35,417 nt of DNA, from positions 1 through 35,417 of the forward strand of contig NZ_VIKA01000021.1 in assembly GCF_006704265.1 (NCBI RefSeq), written 5' to 3'. Of the stretch, positions 1 through 8,160 are shown one piece after another (position 1 is the first letter of the stretch; every line of letters begins with the position of its first letter). A program made the translations under genes and the position numbers. The notes under the pieces were generated by a model. That model had not been told where the DNA came from, searched no databases, and worked only from the letters and a program-made list of their open reading frames with translations. The DNA is from Elioraea sp. Yellowstone (GTDB taxonomy: Bacteria; Pseudomonadota; Alphaproteobacteria; Acetobacterales; Acetobacteraceae).

Positions 1-49
1 GCGCCCGACCGCGTGACGACGTGCCGGGGCCGGGTGCCGGGGCGCGCGG

Positions 50-895
50 TCAGCGCGGCCCGCGCCGGCGCGGCATGCGGAAGGGCAGCAGCGCCTTGAC
101 CCAGCCCGCGCGGAAGCGGTCGAGCGAGAGGCTCTCGTGCACCGCGGTGGTGTGCTCGCCGCAGAGCCGTGTCGCGAGCGTGGCGCGGGCGTAGAACGGC
201 GCGTCCTCGAGGGGTGCGAGCACGCGCGGCGCGGCGCCGGGATCGGCGCGCGTGGTCCGCCTGAGGCGCCAGAGCGTGGCGGGCAGCCCCACCTCCGGCG
301 GCGGCGGCATCCGCTCCGCCCGGCCGTCGGCGGCGAAACGGAGCGCGAGCGAGACCGCCGAGCCGTCGCGGCGGACCGCATCGTAGAGCACCGCCGCGCC
401 CGATCCGACCGGGGCGCGGCTCCAGGTCCAGTGCGCGAAGCCGTCCTCCAGCGGCTCGACCCCCGCATTGGCGTCCCAGTAGCCGTGGCCGGTCCAGGCG
501 AGGGCCGGGTCGGCGAAGGCCACCTCGACGCGCGCCACCGGCGCGATCGGCTGCCAGCGGTGCCGTCCGGGCCCGTCCAGCGCCTCGGCGTGGCCGGCGA
601 GCGCGGCGGGGAACAGCCGCACGCGTCCGCGCAGCCGTTGCGGCAGCGGCACGGCGACCTCGTCGATCGCGATCGTGAGCGCCGTGCCGTCCCAGGCGAG
701 CGCGCTGCGCGCGAGCACGAAACGATCCGCCGTGCGCGCGAGCGCGCCCGCCCCGCGTTCGGTCATCGCCCAGCGCGCGCGCGGCCCGTAGAGCGCGACG
801 TTGAGCGCCGCATGGTCCTCGGCCCGCGCCTCGCCCCGGCCGCGCGCCCAGGCGTAGTAGGGCGAGAACACCGAGCCCACGAAGGCGATCACCAC
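50..895 (-). CDS. crtC: Carotenoid 1,2-hydratase CrtC (start uncertain)
   Basis: CrtC adds water to the C-1,2 double bond of neurosporene or lycopene-type carotenoids, a membrane-associated step toward spheroidene or spirilloxanthin. The frame shows the family's hallmarks: AFVGSVFSPYYAWARGRG near the start, NVALYGPRARWAMTERG, an internal GHGYWDANAGVEPLEDGF segment, and a basic C-terminus. It lies just downstream of crtD on the same strand, the usual crtDC order. The start is a real problem: GTG at 895 is the nearest in-frame canonical start, but the family-like segment PPGGYAWWYVDALSDDG is encoded upstream of it, overlapping the 3' end of crtD in another frame. The gene therefore probably begins around 960-1010 at a non-standard codon, or there is a base error. 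The 895 start gives 281 residues. The product call is firm; the 5' end is not. Confidence 0.85.
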   Translation of the reverse strand: MVIAFVGSVFSPYYAWARGRGEARAEDHAALNVALYGPRARWAMTERGAGALARTADRFVLARSALAWDGTALTIAIDEVAVPLPQRLRGRVRLFPAALAGHAEALDGPGRHRWQPIAPVARVEVAFADPALAWTGHGYWDANAGVEPLEDGFAHWTWSRAPVGSGAAVLYDAVRRDGSAVSLALRFAADGRAERMPPPPEVGLPATLWRLRRTTRADPGAAPRVLAPLEDAPFYARATLATRLCGEHTTAVHESLSLDRFRAGWVKALLPFRMPRRRGPR

Positions 896-918
896 CAGCC
901 CGTGGCGGCCGTCGTCGC

Positions 919-2460
919 TCAGCGCATCGACATACCACCAGGCATAGCCGCCCGGCGGGACCGGTGCATCGAAGCGAGGTCCGAGAGCACCGCCGCCGCC
1001 GCCAACCGTCCCGACAGCGCCGCCATCGGCACGCCCGGGCCCGGATGCACGCTGCCCCCCGCCAGCGCCAGGCCCGGCAGGCGCGTCCGCGCCCCCGGCC
1101 GGCGGAAGGCGGCCTGCCAGCCATGCATCGCCCGGCCGTAGAGCGCCCCGCCCGTGGCCGGGAACATCGCCGCGAAGTCGCGCGGCGTCGTCATCGCCAT
1201 CCGGTCGGCCGTGCGCTCCACCACCAGACCATGGCGCGCGAGACGCGCGAAGGTTGCCTGTTCGCATGACGCGATCTCCTGCGGGGTCGGGGCGGCGGCA
1301 TCGCCGGTGGGCGGGGCGTTGACGAGCACGAGCAGCCGCTCCGGCCCGGCCGGCGCGGCCGTGCCGTCGTCGCTGCGGTCCTGCGCGCAGACATAGACGG
1401 TGGGCTCGGCCGGCAGGGCCCGGCGGCGGAAGATCGCCGCGAACTCGGCCGCGTAGTCGCGCGCGAAGAACACCGTGTGGTGGGCGAGCGGGAAGCCGGC
1501 GGCGGGGGCGTGCAGGCACCAGGTGACGGCCGAGAGCGAGCGGACCGCATCGCGCTGGTCGGGCACGGCCCGGCGCGCCGCCTCGCCGAACAGCCCGGCG
1601 GCGAGGGCTGCGACATCGGCATTGCAGACCACGGCGTCTGCGTCGATGCGCTCGCCCGAGGCCAGCCGCACGCCGGCCGCGCGGCCGCGCTCGGCCAGGA
1701 TCTCGGCGACCTCGGCACGGTAGCGGAACGTCGCCCCGCGCGCCTCGGCGAGGGAGGCGAGGGTGCGCGCCAGGCGGTGCATCCCGCCCTCGACCAGCCA
1801 CACGCCCGCCTGCTCGACCTGGGCGATCAGCATCAGCGTGGCCGGCGCGGCGAAGGGCGAGGAGCCGCTGTAGGTGGCGTAGCGGCCGAAGAGCTGCCGG
1901 AGCCGCGGATCGGCGAAGTGCTCGCCGAGCGCGTCCCAGAGCCGGGCGAAGGGCGAGGCGCCGAGCAGGTCGCGCACGCCGCCCACGCCGGCGCGCGCCA
2001 CCAGCGCGACGGGCGAGGGGCGGGAGCCGCGCAGGAAGGCGTGCTCGAGGGTGCGACAGACCGCCCGGGCGCGCGCGCAGAAGGCGCGGTAGCCCGCCGC
2101 CCCGGCCGCGCCCGCGAACCTCCCGATCGCGTCGGCCGACCGGTCGGGATCGGCGAACAGGTCGAGGGTCGCGCCGTCGTCCCAGGCGTGGCGGGCGAGC
2201 AGGCCGGCCGGGCGCAGGGTCAGGTGGTCGTCCAGCCGCGCCCCCGCCTCGGCCAGGATCTCGTCCAGCACCCGGCGCAGGGTGAACACGGTCGGGCCGG
2301 CATCGATCCGCGCCCCGCCCACCGTCACCGCGCGCATCTTGCCCCCGGGGGCCGCGCTGCGGTCCAGCACCGTGACGGCCAGCCCGCGTGCGGCGAGCAG
2401 CAGCGCCGCCACCAGTCCGCCGATCCCGGCGCCGATCACCACCACCCGGTCGTTCCGCAC
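919..2460 (-). CDS. crtD: Hydroxyneurosporene/methoxyneurosporene desaturase CrtD
   Basis: CrtD is an FAD-dependent desaturase that introduces the C-3,4 double bond into hydroxylated or methoxylated carotenoids at the membrane. The 513-residue protein opens with a Rossmann dinucleotide fold, VVVIGAGIGGLVAALLLAARG, and the phytoene-desaturase-like GGKMRAVTVGGARIDAGPT segment. It ends with the FAD-closing region PGPGVPMAALSGRLAA, all typical of the CrtI/CrtD family. I chose GTG at 2460 because a GGAGGA ribosome site lies 8 nt before it and family similarity starts there; the open frame runs further to 2625 but that would cross the regulatory palindrome. Its C-terminal codons overlap coding sequence of crtC in another frame. 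CrtD rather than CrtI is inferred from the crtC/crtE/crtF neighbourhood. Confidence 0.92.
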   Translation of the reverse strand: MRNDRVVVIGAGIGGLVAALLLAARGLAVTVLDRSAAPGGKMRAVTVGGARIDAGPTVFTLRRVLDEILAEAGARLDDHLTLRPAGLLARHAWDDGATLDLFADPDRSADAIGRFAGAAGAAGYRAFCARARAVCRTLEHAFLRGSRPSPVALVARAGVGGVRDLLGASPFARLWDALGEHFADPRLRQLFGRYATYSGSSPFAAPATLMLIAQVEQAGVWLVEGGMHRLARTLASLAEARGATFRYRAEVAEILAERGRAAGVRLASGERIDADAVVCNADVAALAAGLFGEAARRAVPDQRDAVRSLSAVTWCLHAPAAGFPLAHHTVFFARDYAAEFAAIFRRRALPAEPTVYVCAQDRSDDGTAAPAGPERLLVLVNAPPTGDAAAPTPQEIASCEQATFARLARHGLVVERTADRMAMTTPRDFAAMFPATGGALYGRAMHGWQAAFRRPGARTRLPGLALAGGSVHPGPGVPMAALSGRLAAAAVLSDLASMHRSRRAAMPGGMSMR

Positions 2461-2498
2461 GCGCGTTGTCCTCCGGGTCCGATTGTGGTTGACACGAC

Positions 2499-2516
2499 TG
2501 TCAATGATCAATGACA
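2499..2516. promoter_or_regulatory. PpsR/CrtJ-type palindrome between crtD and crtE
   Basis: The sequence TGTCA-N8-TGACA is an exact TGT-N12-ACA palindrome, the operator class bound by the redox/light repressor PpsR (CrtJ) in purple bacteria. It sits in the 134-bp divergent region between the crtD and crtE starts. A TTGACA hexamer at 2489-2494 could be the -35 of a rightward crtE promoter, so a bound repressor would cover it. Only one exact copy is present here; binding and function are inferred. Confidence 0.75.
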
Positions 2517-2594
2517 GTTTGGACCGACAATCACGCTTTACAGTCGCGGGGCCGGGCACGGCCGAGAGCGTGTCCGGTCCGGGAGGAACGGGAC

Positions 2595-3464
2595 ATGGAC
2601 GCGATCGGCCGCATCGAGAAGGCACTCACCGCCGCGCTTGCCATCGCCGAAGCCCCCGGCCGGCCGCCGCGGCTGGCCGAGGCGATGCGCTACGCCGTCT
2701 TCCCGCGCGGCGCGCGCGTCCGCCCGCGGCTCTGCCTCGCGGTCGCCATGGCCTGCGGCGAGGACGTCCCCGAACTCACCGATGGCGCAGCCGCCGCGAT
2801 CGAGCTCCTGCACTGCGCCTCGCTGGCGCATGACGACCTGCCGTGTTTCGACGACGCCGCGACCCGGCGCGGCAGGCCGGCGCTGCATCTGGCCTTCGGC
2901 GAGCCGCTCGCGGTGCTGGCGGGCGATGCGCTGATCGTGCTCGCGTTCCAGGCGCTGGCCCGCGCCGGCACGGCCGAGCCTTCGCGCCTGGTCGGCCTGC
3001 TCGGCATCATCGGCGACGCGGTGGGGATGCCGTTCGGGATCGCCGCCGGGCAAGCGTGGGAGTGCGAGCCGCGCGTCGATCTCGGCGCCTACCAGCGCGC
3101 CAAGACGGGCTCGCTGTTCGCCGCCGCCTGCATGGCGGGGGCGGCCGCCGCGGGCGTGCCGGCGGCACCCTGGCGCGCGGTCGGCGAGAAGCTGGGCGAG
3201 GCCTACCAGGTCGCCGACGACCTGCGCGACGCCGCCGCCGACGACGAGGAGGCCGGCAAGACCACCGGCCGGGATGCCGTGCTCGGCCGGCCGAGCGCGG
3301 CCCTGACGCTCGGCATCCCGGCGGCGGTGCGCCACCTCGAGGATCTGGTCGGCGAGGCCGCGGCCGCCATTCCCGACTGCCCCGGCCGCGAGGCGCTGGA
3401 GGCGCTGATCCTGTTCGAGGCGCGCCGGCTGGTGCCGAAATCGCTCGCCCTCTCGGCCGCGTGA
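2595..3464 (+). CDS. crtE: Geranylgeranyl diphosphate synthase CrtE
   Basis: CrtE condenses isopentenyl diphosphate with allylic diphosphates to make C20 geranylgeranyl diphosphate, the precursor of both carotenoids and the bacteriochlorophyll tail. The 289-residue protein has the prenyltransferase aspartate-rich regions: HDDLPCFDD at residues 79-87 (first DDxxxxD type) and QVADDLRDA later (second DDxxD), plus FPRGARVRPRL with the conserved basic residues. ATG at 2595 is preceded by GGAGG with 8-nt spacing; an in-frame ATG at 2511 is inside the PpsR palindrome and is rejected. The stop TGA overlaps the GTG of crtF (GTGA), so the two are probably translationally coupled. Expression is likely controlled from the palindrome just upstream. 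Confidence 0.95.
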   Translation: MDAIGRIEKALTAALAIAEAPGRPPRLAEAMRYAVFPRGARVRPRLCLAVAMACGEDVPELTDGAAAAIELLHCASLAHDDLPCFDDAATRRGRPALHLAFGEPLAVLAGDALIVLAFQALARAGTAEPSRLVGLLGIIGDAVGMPFGIAAGQAWECEPRVDLGAYQRAKTGSLFAAACMAGAAAAGVPAAPWRAVGEKLGEAYQVADDLRDAAADDEEAGKTTGRDAVLGRPSAALTLGIPAAVRHLEDLVGEAAAAIPDCPGREALEALILFEARRLVPKSLALSAA

Positions 3465-4645
3465 CCGCGGAGGCCGCCCTGACGGCGGGGGTCCTGCCTG
3501 GCTTCGCCTTCGCGGCCTGGCGCGAGCGGGCGCTCGACCTGCGCGACCGGCTGCTCGGCTCGGCCGGGTTCCGCCGCCTGGCGCTCCGCCTGCCGCTGGC
3601 GCGGCGCATCGCCCGGCGCGAGACGCGGGCGCTGTTCGATCTCTGCGCCGGCTTCGTCTACTCCCAGGTGCTGGCCGCCTGCGTGCGGCTCGAGCTGTTC
3701 GCGCTGCTGCGCACCGGACCGCTGGCGGCGGACGCGCTCGCCGCGCGGCTCGACCTCGCGGAGGAGACGGCGCGCCGGCTGCTCGACGCCGCGGTGTCCC
3801 TCAGGCTGCTCGCCCGGCGCGAGGGCGATCGCTACGGGCTCGGGCCGCTCGGCGCCGTGATCGCGGGCGAGCCGGGGATCGCGGCGATGGTGCGGCATCA
3901 CGAGGCGCTCTACCGCGACCTCGCCGATCCGGTGGCGCTCCTGCGCGCCGGCCGCGGCGAGGCGGTCGCCGCCTACTGGCCCTATGCCGGCGCGGCCGAC
4001 CCGGCGGCGCTCGGCGCGGACTCGGTCGCCGCGTATTCGGCGCTGATGGCCGCCTCGCAGCCGATGGTCGCGGCCGAGGTGCTGGCGGCCGTGCGCTTCG
4101 ACCGGTTCCGCTGCCTGCTCGATGTCGGCGGCGGCGAGGGGGCGTTCCTCGAGGCCGTGGCGGCGCGCTACCCGGCGCTCGGGCTGAAGCTCTTCGACCT
4201 GCCGGCGGTGGCGGCGCGGGCGCGCGGCCGGCTCGCCGCGGCCGGGCTCGCGGTCGCGGTGACGGGCGGGGATTTCCGCCGCGATCCGCTGCCCGAGGGC
4301 GCCGACGCGCTCTCGCTCGTGCGCGTCGTGCACGACCACGACGATGCGACCGTGCGCACGCTGCTGGCCGCCGCGCGCCGGGCGCTCCCGCCCGGGGGCA
4401 CGCTCATCCTGGCCGAGCCGATGTCCGGCACGCGCGGCGCCGGGCCGATCGGCGAGGCGTATTTCGGCCTCTACCTCCTGGCGATGGGTCGCGGCCGGCC
4501 GCGCACGGCCGCGCGCCTGGCGGAGATGCTGACGGAGGCGGGATTCGTCGCGCCGCGCCTGGTACGCACCCCCACGCCCCTGCTGGTCCGCGTGCTGGTC
4601 GCGCGGTCACCGGGGCCTCCGGGAACGAGTGTCAATCATGCTTGA
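3461..4645 (+). CDS. crtF: Carotenoid O-methyltransferase CrtF
   Basis: CrtF transfers a methyl group from S-adenosylmethionine to the tertiary hydroxyl of hydroxylated carotenoids, giving methoxy carotenoids such as spheroidene or spirilloxanthin. The 394-residue protein has an N-terminal dimerisation/winged-helix region (LCAGFVYSQVLAACVRLELF), the SAM-binding glycine loop CLLDVGGGEGAFLEAVA, and VRVVHDHDD with the catalytic-base histidine typical of O-methyltransferase family 2, then an LILAEPMSG strand. GTG at 3461 overlaps the crtE stop by 4 nt, which fixes the start. The last codons run into the bchC promoter: the stop at 4643-4645 lies inside the first PpsR-like palindrome, so the 3' end of crtF doubles as regulatory DNA. 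Confidence 0.94.
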   Translation: MTAEAALTAGVLPGFAFAAWRERALDLRDRLLGSAGFRRLALRLPLARRIARRETRALFDLCAGFVYSQVLAACVRLELFALLRTGPLAADALAARLDLAEETARRLLDAAVSLRLLARREGDRYGLGPLGAVIAGEPGIAAMVRHHEALYRDLADPVALLRAGRGEAVAAYWPYAGAADPAALGADSVAAYSALMAASQPMVAAEVLAAVRFDRFRCLLDVGGGEGAFLEAVAARYPALGLKLFDLPAVAARARGRLAAAGLAVAVTGGDFRRDPLPEGADALSLVRVVHDHDDATVRTLLAAARRALPPGGTLILAEPMSGTRGAGPIGEAYFGLYLLAMGRGRPRTAARLAEMLTEAGFVAPRLVRTPTPLLVRVLVARSPGPPGTSVNHA

Positions 4646-4673
4646 CCTACATCATCGTCAAGCTAGACTGACA
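4630..4673 (+). promoter_or_regulatory. bchC promoter with tandem PpsR/CrtJ-type palindromes
   Basis: Two near-exact TGT-N12-ACA palindromes lie at 4630-4647 (TGT-N12-ACC) and 4656-4673 (CGT-N12-ACA), each with a single outer-base mismatch, separated by exactly 8 bp. A sigma-70-like promoter is embedded: TTGACC at 4642-4647, 16-bp spacer, TAGACT at 4664-4669, so one palindrome covers the -35 and the other the -10. Tandem sites 8 bp apart over the promoter are the arrangement described for CrtJ/PpsR control of bchC in Rhodobacter. Repressor binding here is inference from that match. Confidence 0.8.
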
Positions 4674-4690
4674 CGCGGGGAGGCAGACGC

Positions 4691-5638
4691 GTGGAGTCCC
4701 TGATGGACACCGTCGCCGTGCTGATGAAGGAACCGCAGCGTCTGGCCTTGGGCCGGCTGGAACTCGCCGAGCCCGGCGAGGCCGATGTGGTCGTCGACGT
4801 CTCCTGGAGCGGCATCAGCACCGGCACCGAACGTCTGCTCTGGTCTGGGCGGATGCCGCCCTTCCCCGGCATGGGATATCCCCTGGTTCCCGGCTACGAG
4901 TCGGTCGGCCGCATCGCCGCGGCCGGTCCGGCCTCAGGACGATCCGTTGGCGAGACGGTCTTCGTGCCCGGATCGACCGGGTTCCGCAACGCCCGCGGCC
5001 TGTTCGGGGGCGCCGCCGCGCGGCTGGTGGCGCCGGGGCCGCGCGTCGTCCCGATCGATGCCGGGCTCGGCGATCGCGGCGTGCTCATCGCCCTCGCCGC
5101 CACCGCGCACCACGCCTTCCCGGCGGACGGTCCGCAGCCCGACCTCATCGTCGGCCATGGCGTGCTGGGGCGGCTGATGGCGCGGCTCGCGGTCGCGGCC
5201 GGCGCCGCGCCGGTGGTGTGGGAAACGAACGCCGCCCGACGCGGTGGCGCGCACGGCTACACCGTGCGCGATCCCGCCGAGGACACCCGCAGGGACTACC
5301 GTCTGGTCGCCGAAGTCTCGGGCGACGCCGCGATCCTCGATGCGCTGATCGCGCGCCTCGCGCCCGGCGGCGAGATCGTGCTCGCCGGCTTCTACGGCGA
5401 CCGGCTGTCCTTCGCCTTCCCGCCCGCCTTCATGCGCGAGGCGCGGCTGCGCGTGGCGGCGGAATGGAAACCGGCCGACCTCGCCGCGGTCGGCGCGCTG
5501 ATCGCCGCGCGCCGGCTCGCGCTCGACGGGCTGATCACGCATCGCGCGCCGGCGCGCGATGCGGAGGCCGCCTATCGCACCGCATTCACGGATCCGGCCT
5601 GTCTCAAGATGGTGCTGGATTGGAGGGAGGTCCAATGA
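4691..5638 (+). CDS. bchC: 3-hydroxyethyl bacteriochlorophyllide a dehydrogenase BchC
   Basis: BchC oxidises the 3-hydroxyethyl group to the 3-acetyl group, a late step of bacteriochlorophyllide a synthesis, using NAD(P)-type chemistry. The 315-residue zinc-less MDR-like dehydrogenase shows the family segments DVSWSGISTGTERLLWSGRMP, the GYPLVPGYESVGRI strand, FVPGSTGF and the nucleotide-binding core HGVLGRLMARLAVAAGA. GTG at 4691 has a GGGGAGG ribosome site 7 nt upstream. An ATG at 4703 (MDTVAVLMKEP) matches the usual N-terminus of the family more closely and is an alternative. The stop overlaps the start of bchX as ATGA. Confidence 0.94.
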   Translation: MESLMDTVAVLMKEPQRLALGRLELAEPGEADVVVDVSWSGISTGTERLLWSGRMPPFPGMGYPLVPGYESVGRIAAAGPASGRSVGETVFVPGSTGFRNARGLFGGAAARLVAPGPRVVPIDAGLGDRGVLIALAATAHHAFPADGPQPDLIVGHGVLGRLMARLAVAAGAAPVVWETNAARRGGAHGYTVRDPAEDTRRDYRLVAEVSGDAAILDALIARLAPGGEIVLAGFYGDRLSFAFPPAFMREARLRVAAEWKPADLAAVGALIAARRLALDGLITHRAPARDAEAAYRTAFTDPACLKMVLDWREVQ

Positions 5639-6654
5639 CCGTCATCCCGACCGGCAGGGCCGTGCCCTCGCCGCAGCAGAGCCGGACCGAGGCCTTGCGC
5701 GCCGAAGCCGCGATCGATCCGCCCCCGCCCGCCACCGCGCCGCCCACGAAACGGACGCAGATCATCGCGATCTACGGCAAGGGCGGGATCGGCAAGTCGT
5801 TCACGCTGGCGAACCTCAGCTACATGATGGCGCAGCAGGGCAAGCGTGTGCTGCTGATCGGCTGCGATCCCAAGTCCGACACCACCAGCCTGCTGTTCGG
5901 CGGCAAGTCCTGCCCCACCATCATCGAGACCTCGTCGAGGAGGAAGGCCGCCGGCGAGGAGGTGAAGATCGGCGACGTCTGCTTCAAGCGCGACGGCGTG
6001 TTCGCGATGGAGCTGGGCGGGCCGGAGGTCGGCCGCGGCTGCGGCGGCAGGGGCATCATCCACGGCTTCGAGCTGCTCGAGAAGCTCGGCTTCCACCGCT
6101 GGGACTTCGACTTCGTGCTGCTCGACTTCCTGGGCGACGTGGTGTGCGGCGGCTTCGGCCTGCCGATCGCGCGCGACATGTGCCAGAAGGTGATCATCGT
6201 CGGCTCGAACGACCTGCAGTCGCTCTACGTCGCCAACAATGTCTGCTCGGCGGTGGAGTATTTCCGCAAGCTCGGCGGCAATGTCGGCGTCGCGGGCATC
6301 GTCATCAACAAGGACGACGGCACCGGCGAGGCCGCGGCCTTCGCCGCGCGCGCGGGCATCCCCGTGCTCGCCGCGATCCCGGCCGACGAGGACATCCGCC
6401 GCAAGAGCGCCAACTACGAGATCATCGGCAAGCCCGGCGGGCGCTGGGGCCCGCTGTTCGAGGCGCTCGGCACGCAGGTGGCCGAGGCACCGCCGGTGCG
6501 GCCGAAGCCGCTCTCCCAGGAGGAGCTGCTCGGGCTCTTCAGCGGCGAGACGGTGGGGCGCGACGTGGTGCTCGACCCGGCGACGATCGAGGACATGTGC
6601 GCCGCCGATCTGGTCGAGAAGCCCTCCCTCGAAGTGGTCTACGAGGGCGTGTGA
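5635..6654 (+). CDS. bchX: Chlorophyllide a reductase iron protein BchX
   Basis: BchX is the nitrogenase-Fe-protein-like ATPase of chlorophyllide a oxidoreductase (COR); the dimer delivers electrons to BchY-BchZ for reduction of ring B. The 339-residue protein has the P-loop GKGGIGKS at residues 48-55, GCDPKSDTTSLLFGG as switch region, and the two cysteines that hold the bridging [4Fe-4S] cluster, C136 (GRGCGGRG) and C171 (VVCGGFG). The N-terminal tail of about 40 residues before the P-loop is usual for BchX but absent from BchL. The ATG overlaps the bchC stop and follows a GGAGGGAGG ribosome site. BchX rather than BchL is supported by bchY and bchZ immediately downstream. Confidence 0.97.
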   Translation: MTVIPTGRAVPSPQQSRTEALRAEAAIDPPPPATAPPTKRTQIIAIYGKGGIGKSFTLANLSYMMAQQGKRVLLIGCDPKSDTTSLLFGGKSCPTIIETSSRRKAAGEEVKIGDVCFKRDGVFAMELGGPEVGRGCGGRGIIHGFELLEKLGFHRWDFDFVLLDFLGDVVCGGFGLPIARDMCQKVIIVGSNDLQSLYVANNVCSAVEYFRKLGGNVGVAGIVINKDDGTGEAAAFAARAGIPVLAAIPADEDIRRKSANYEIIGKPGGRWGPLFEALGTQVAEAPPVRPKPLSQEELLGLFSGETVGRDVVLDPATIEDMCAADLVEKPSLEVVYEGV

Positions 6655-8156
6655 TGGACGGCGGCGCGCCCCGTCCGGTGCCGGAGGCCGGGGGCTGCCA
6701 CGGCGGCCGCGAGACGATGCGCGAAGCGGCGCGCGAGGCCGGCAAGAGCGCGACACTCGATCGCCTCGCCGCCGACTATCCGCGCGGGCCGCACGACCAG
6801 CCGCAGTCGATGTGCCCGGCCTTCGGCTCCTTGCGCGTGGGCCTGCGCATGCGCCGCGTGGCGACCATCCTTTCGGGGTCGGCCTGCTGCGTCTATGGCC
6901 TAACCTTCACCAGCCACTTCTACGGCGCGCGCCGCACCGTGGGCTACGTGCCGTTCAACAGCGAAACCCTCGTCACCGGCAAGCTGTTCGAGGACATCCG
7001 CGAGGCCGTGCACAGGGCGGCCGACCCCGAAGCGGTGGACGCGGTGGTGGTCACCAATCTCTGCGTGCCGACGGCCTCGGGCGTGCCGCTCGATCTGCTG
7101 CCGAAGCAGATCAACGGCGTGCGCATCATCGGCATCGACGTGCCGGGCTTCGGCGTGCCGACCCATGCCGAGGCGAAGGACGTGCTGGCCGGCGCGATGC
7201 TGGCCTATGCGCGCGGCGAGGCCGAGGCGGGCCCGGTGGCGCGGCCGCGCGAGCAGGCCGATCTGCCGACCGTGTCGCTGATCGGCGAGCTGTTCCCGGC
7301 CGATCCGGTCGGCATCGGCGGGCTCATCGCACCGATGGGGCTCGCGGTCGGGCCGGCCACGCCCGCGCGCGAGTGGCGCGACCTCTACGGCGCGCTCGAC
7401 TGCGTCGCGGTGGCCGCGCTGCATCCGTTCTACGTCGCCTCGGTGCGGGAGTTCCGCGCGGCAGGCCGGCCGGTGGTGGGCTCTGGTCCCGTCGGTGTCG
7501 AGGGCACCGCCGCCTGGCTGGAGGAGATCGGCGCGGCGGCCGGGGCGGGCGGCGAGCGCATCGGGCTGGCCAAGGCGAAGGCGCTGCCGGCGATCGCGCA
7601 GGCGCTCAAGGCCGCGCCGATCGACGCCACCGTCACGGTCTCCGGCTACGAGGGCTCGGAGCTCCTGGTGGCGCGGCTGCTGGTCGAGGCCGGCGCGCGC
7701 GTGCCCTATGTCGGCACGGCCTGTCCGCGCACGGAATGGTCGGATGCCGACCGCGTCTGGCTGGAATCGCGCGGCGTGCACGTCCAGTACCGCGCCTCCC
7801 TCGAGCAGGACATCGCGGCGATGCTGGAGGTGCGGCCCGATCTCGCGCTCGGCACCACGCCGGTGGTGCAGAAGGCGAAGGAGGCGGCGATCCCCGCGCT
7901 CTACTTCACCAACATGGTCTCTGCCCGGCCGCTGTTCGGCCCCGCCGGCGCCGCCTCGATCGCCGGGATCGTCGCGGCGCAGACGCGCGGGGCCGAGCGC
8001 TTCCGCCGCATGGTGTCGTTCTACGAGGGCGTCGGCACGGCGGCCGGGCCCGGCTATGGCTGGACCGACATTCCCGCCGAGCCGCCAGGCTTCCGCGAGC
8101 GGCAGAAGCGCCTGCGCGCCGCGCGCGCCAAGGCCGAAGAGGCGGTGGGGACGTAA
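6654..8156 (+). CDS. bchY: Chlorophyllide a reductase subunit Y BchY
   Basis: BchY is one half of the catalytic BchY-BchZ heterotetramer of COR, related to the nitrogenase MoFe/NifE-like subunits and to BchN. The 500-residue protein carries conserved cysteine segments near the N-terminus ([12 protein letters not shown] and [11 protein letters not shown]) that hold the catalytic iron-sulfur cluster with BchZ, and later nitrogenase-component strands such as [17 protein letters not shown] and [15 protein letters not shown] at 6654 shares one base with the bchX stop (TGATG), so translation is probably coupled. The gap to bchZ is 4 nt. The acidic/basic tail ends in a charged helix. Confidence 0.96.
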   Translation: MDGGAPRPVPEAGGCHGGRETMREAAREAGKSATLDRLAADYPRGPHDQPQSMCPAFGSLRVGLRMRRVATILSGSACCVYGLTFTSHFYGARRTVGYVPFNSETLVTGKLFEDIREAVHRAADPEAVDAVVVTNLCVPTASGVPLDLLPKQINGVRIIGIDVPGFGVPTHAEAKDVLAGAMLAYARGEAEAGPVARPREQADLPTVSLIGELFPADPVGIGGLIAPMGLAVGPATPAREWRDLYGALDCVAVAALHPFYVASVREFRAAGRPVVGSGPVGVEGTAAWLEEIGAAAGAGGERIGLAKAKALPAIAQALKAAPIDATVTVSGYEGSELLVARLLVEAGARVPYVGTACPRTEWSDADRVWLESRGVHVQYRASLEQDIAAMLEVRPDLALGTTPVVQKAKEAAIPALYFTNMVSARPLFGPAGAASIAGIVAAQTRGAERFRRMVSFYEGVGTAAGPGYGWTDIPAEPPGFRERQKRLRAARAKAEEAVGT

Positions 8157-8160
8157 CGCC

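Noticed and set aside
1-49. A gene fragment at the left edge
   Set aside because: Too short to assign; no frame there shows recognisable similarity, and crtC ends at 50.
50-1801. A 583-residue minus-strand reading frame beginning at 1801
   Set aside because: Its first two-thirds overlap crtD out of frame and have arginine/alanine-rich shadow composition; only the last part (from about 1000 leftward) is crtC.
5635-6654. BchL (protochlorophyllide reductase) instead of BchX
   Set aside because: The long N-terminal tail and immediate linkage to bchY-bchZ support BchX.
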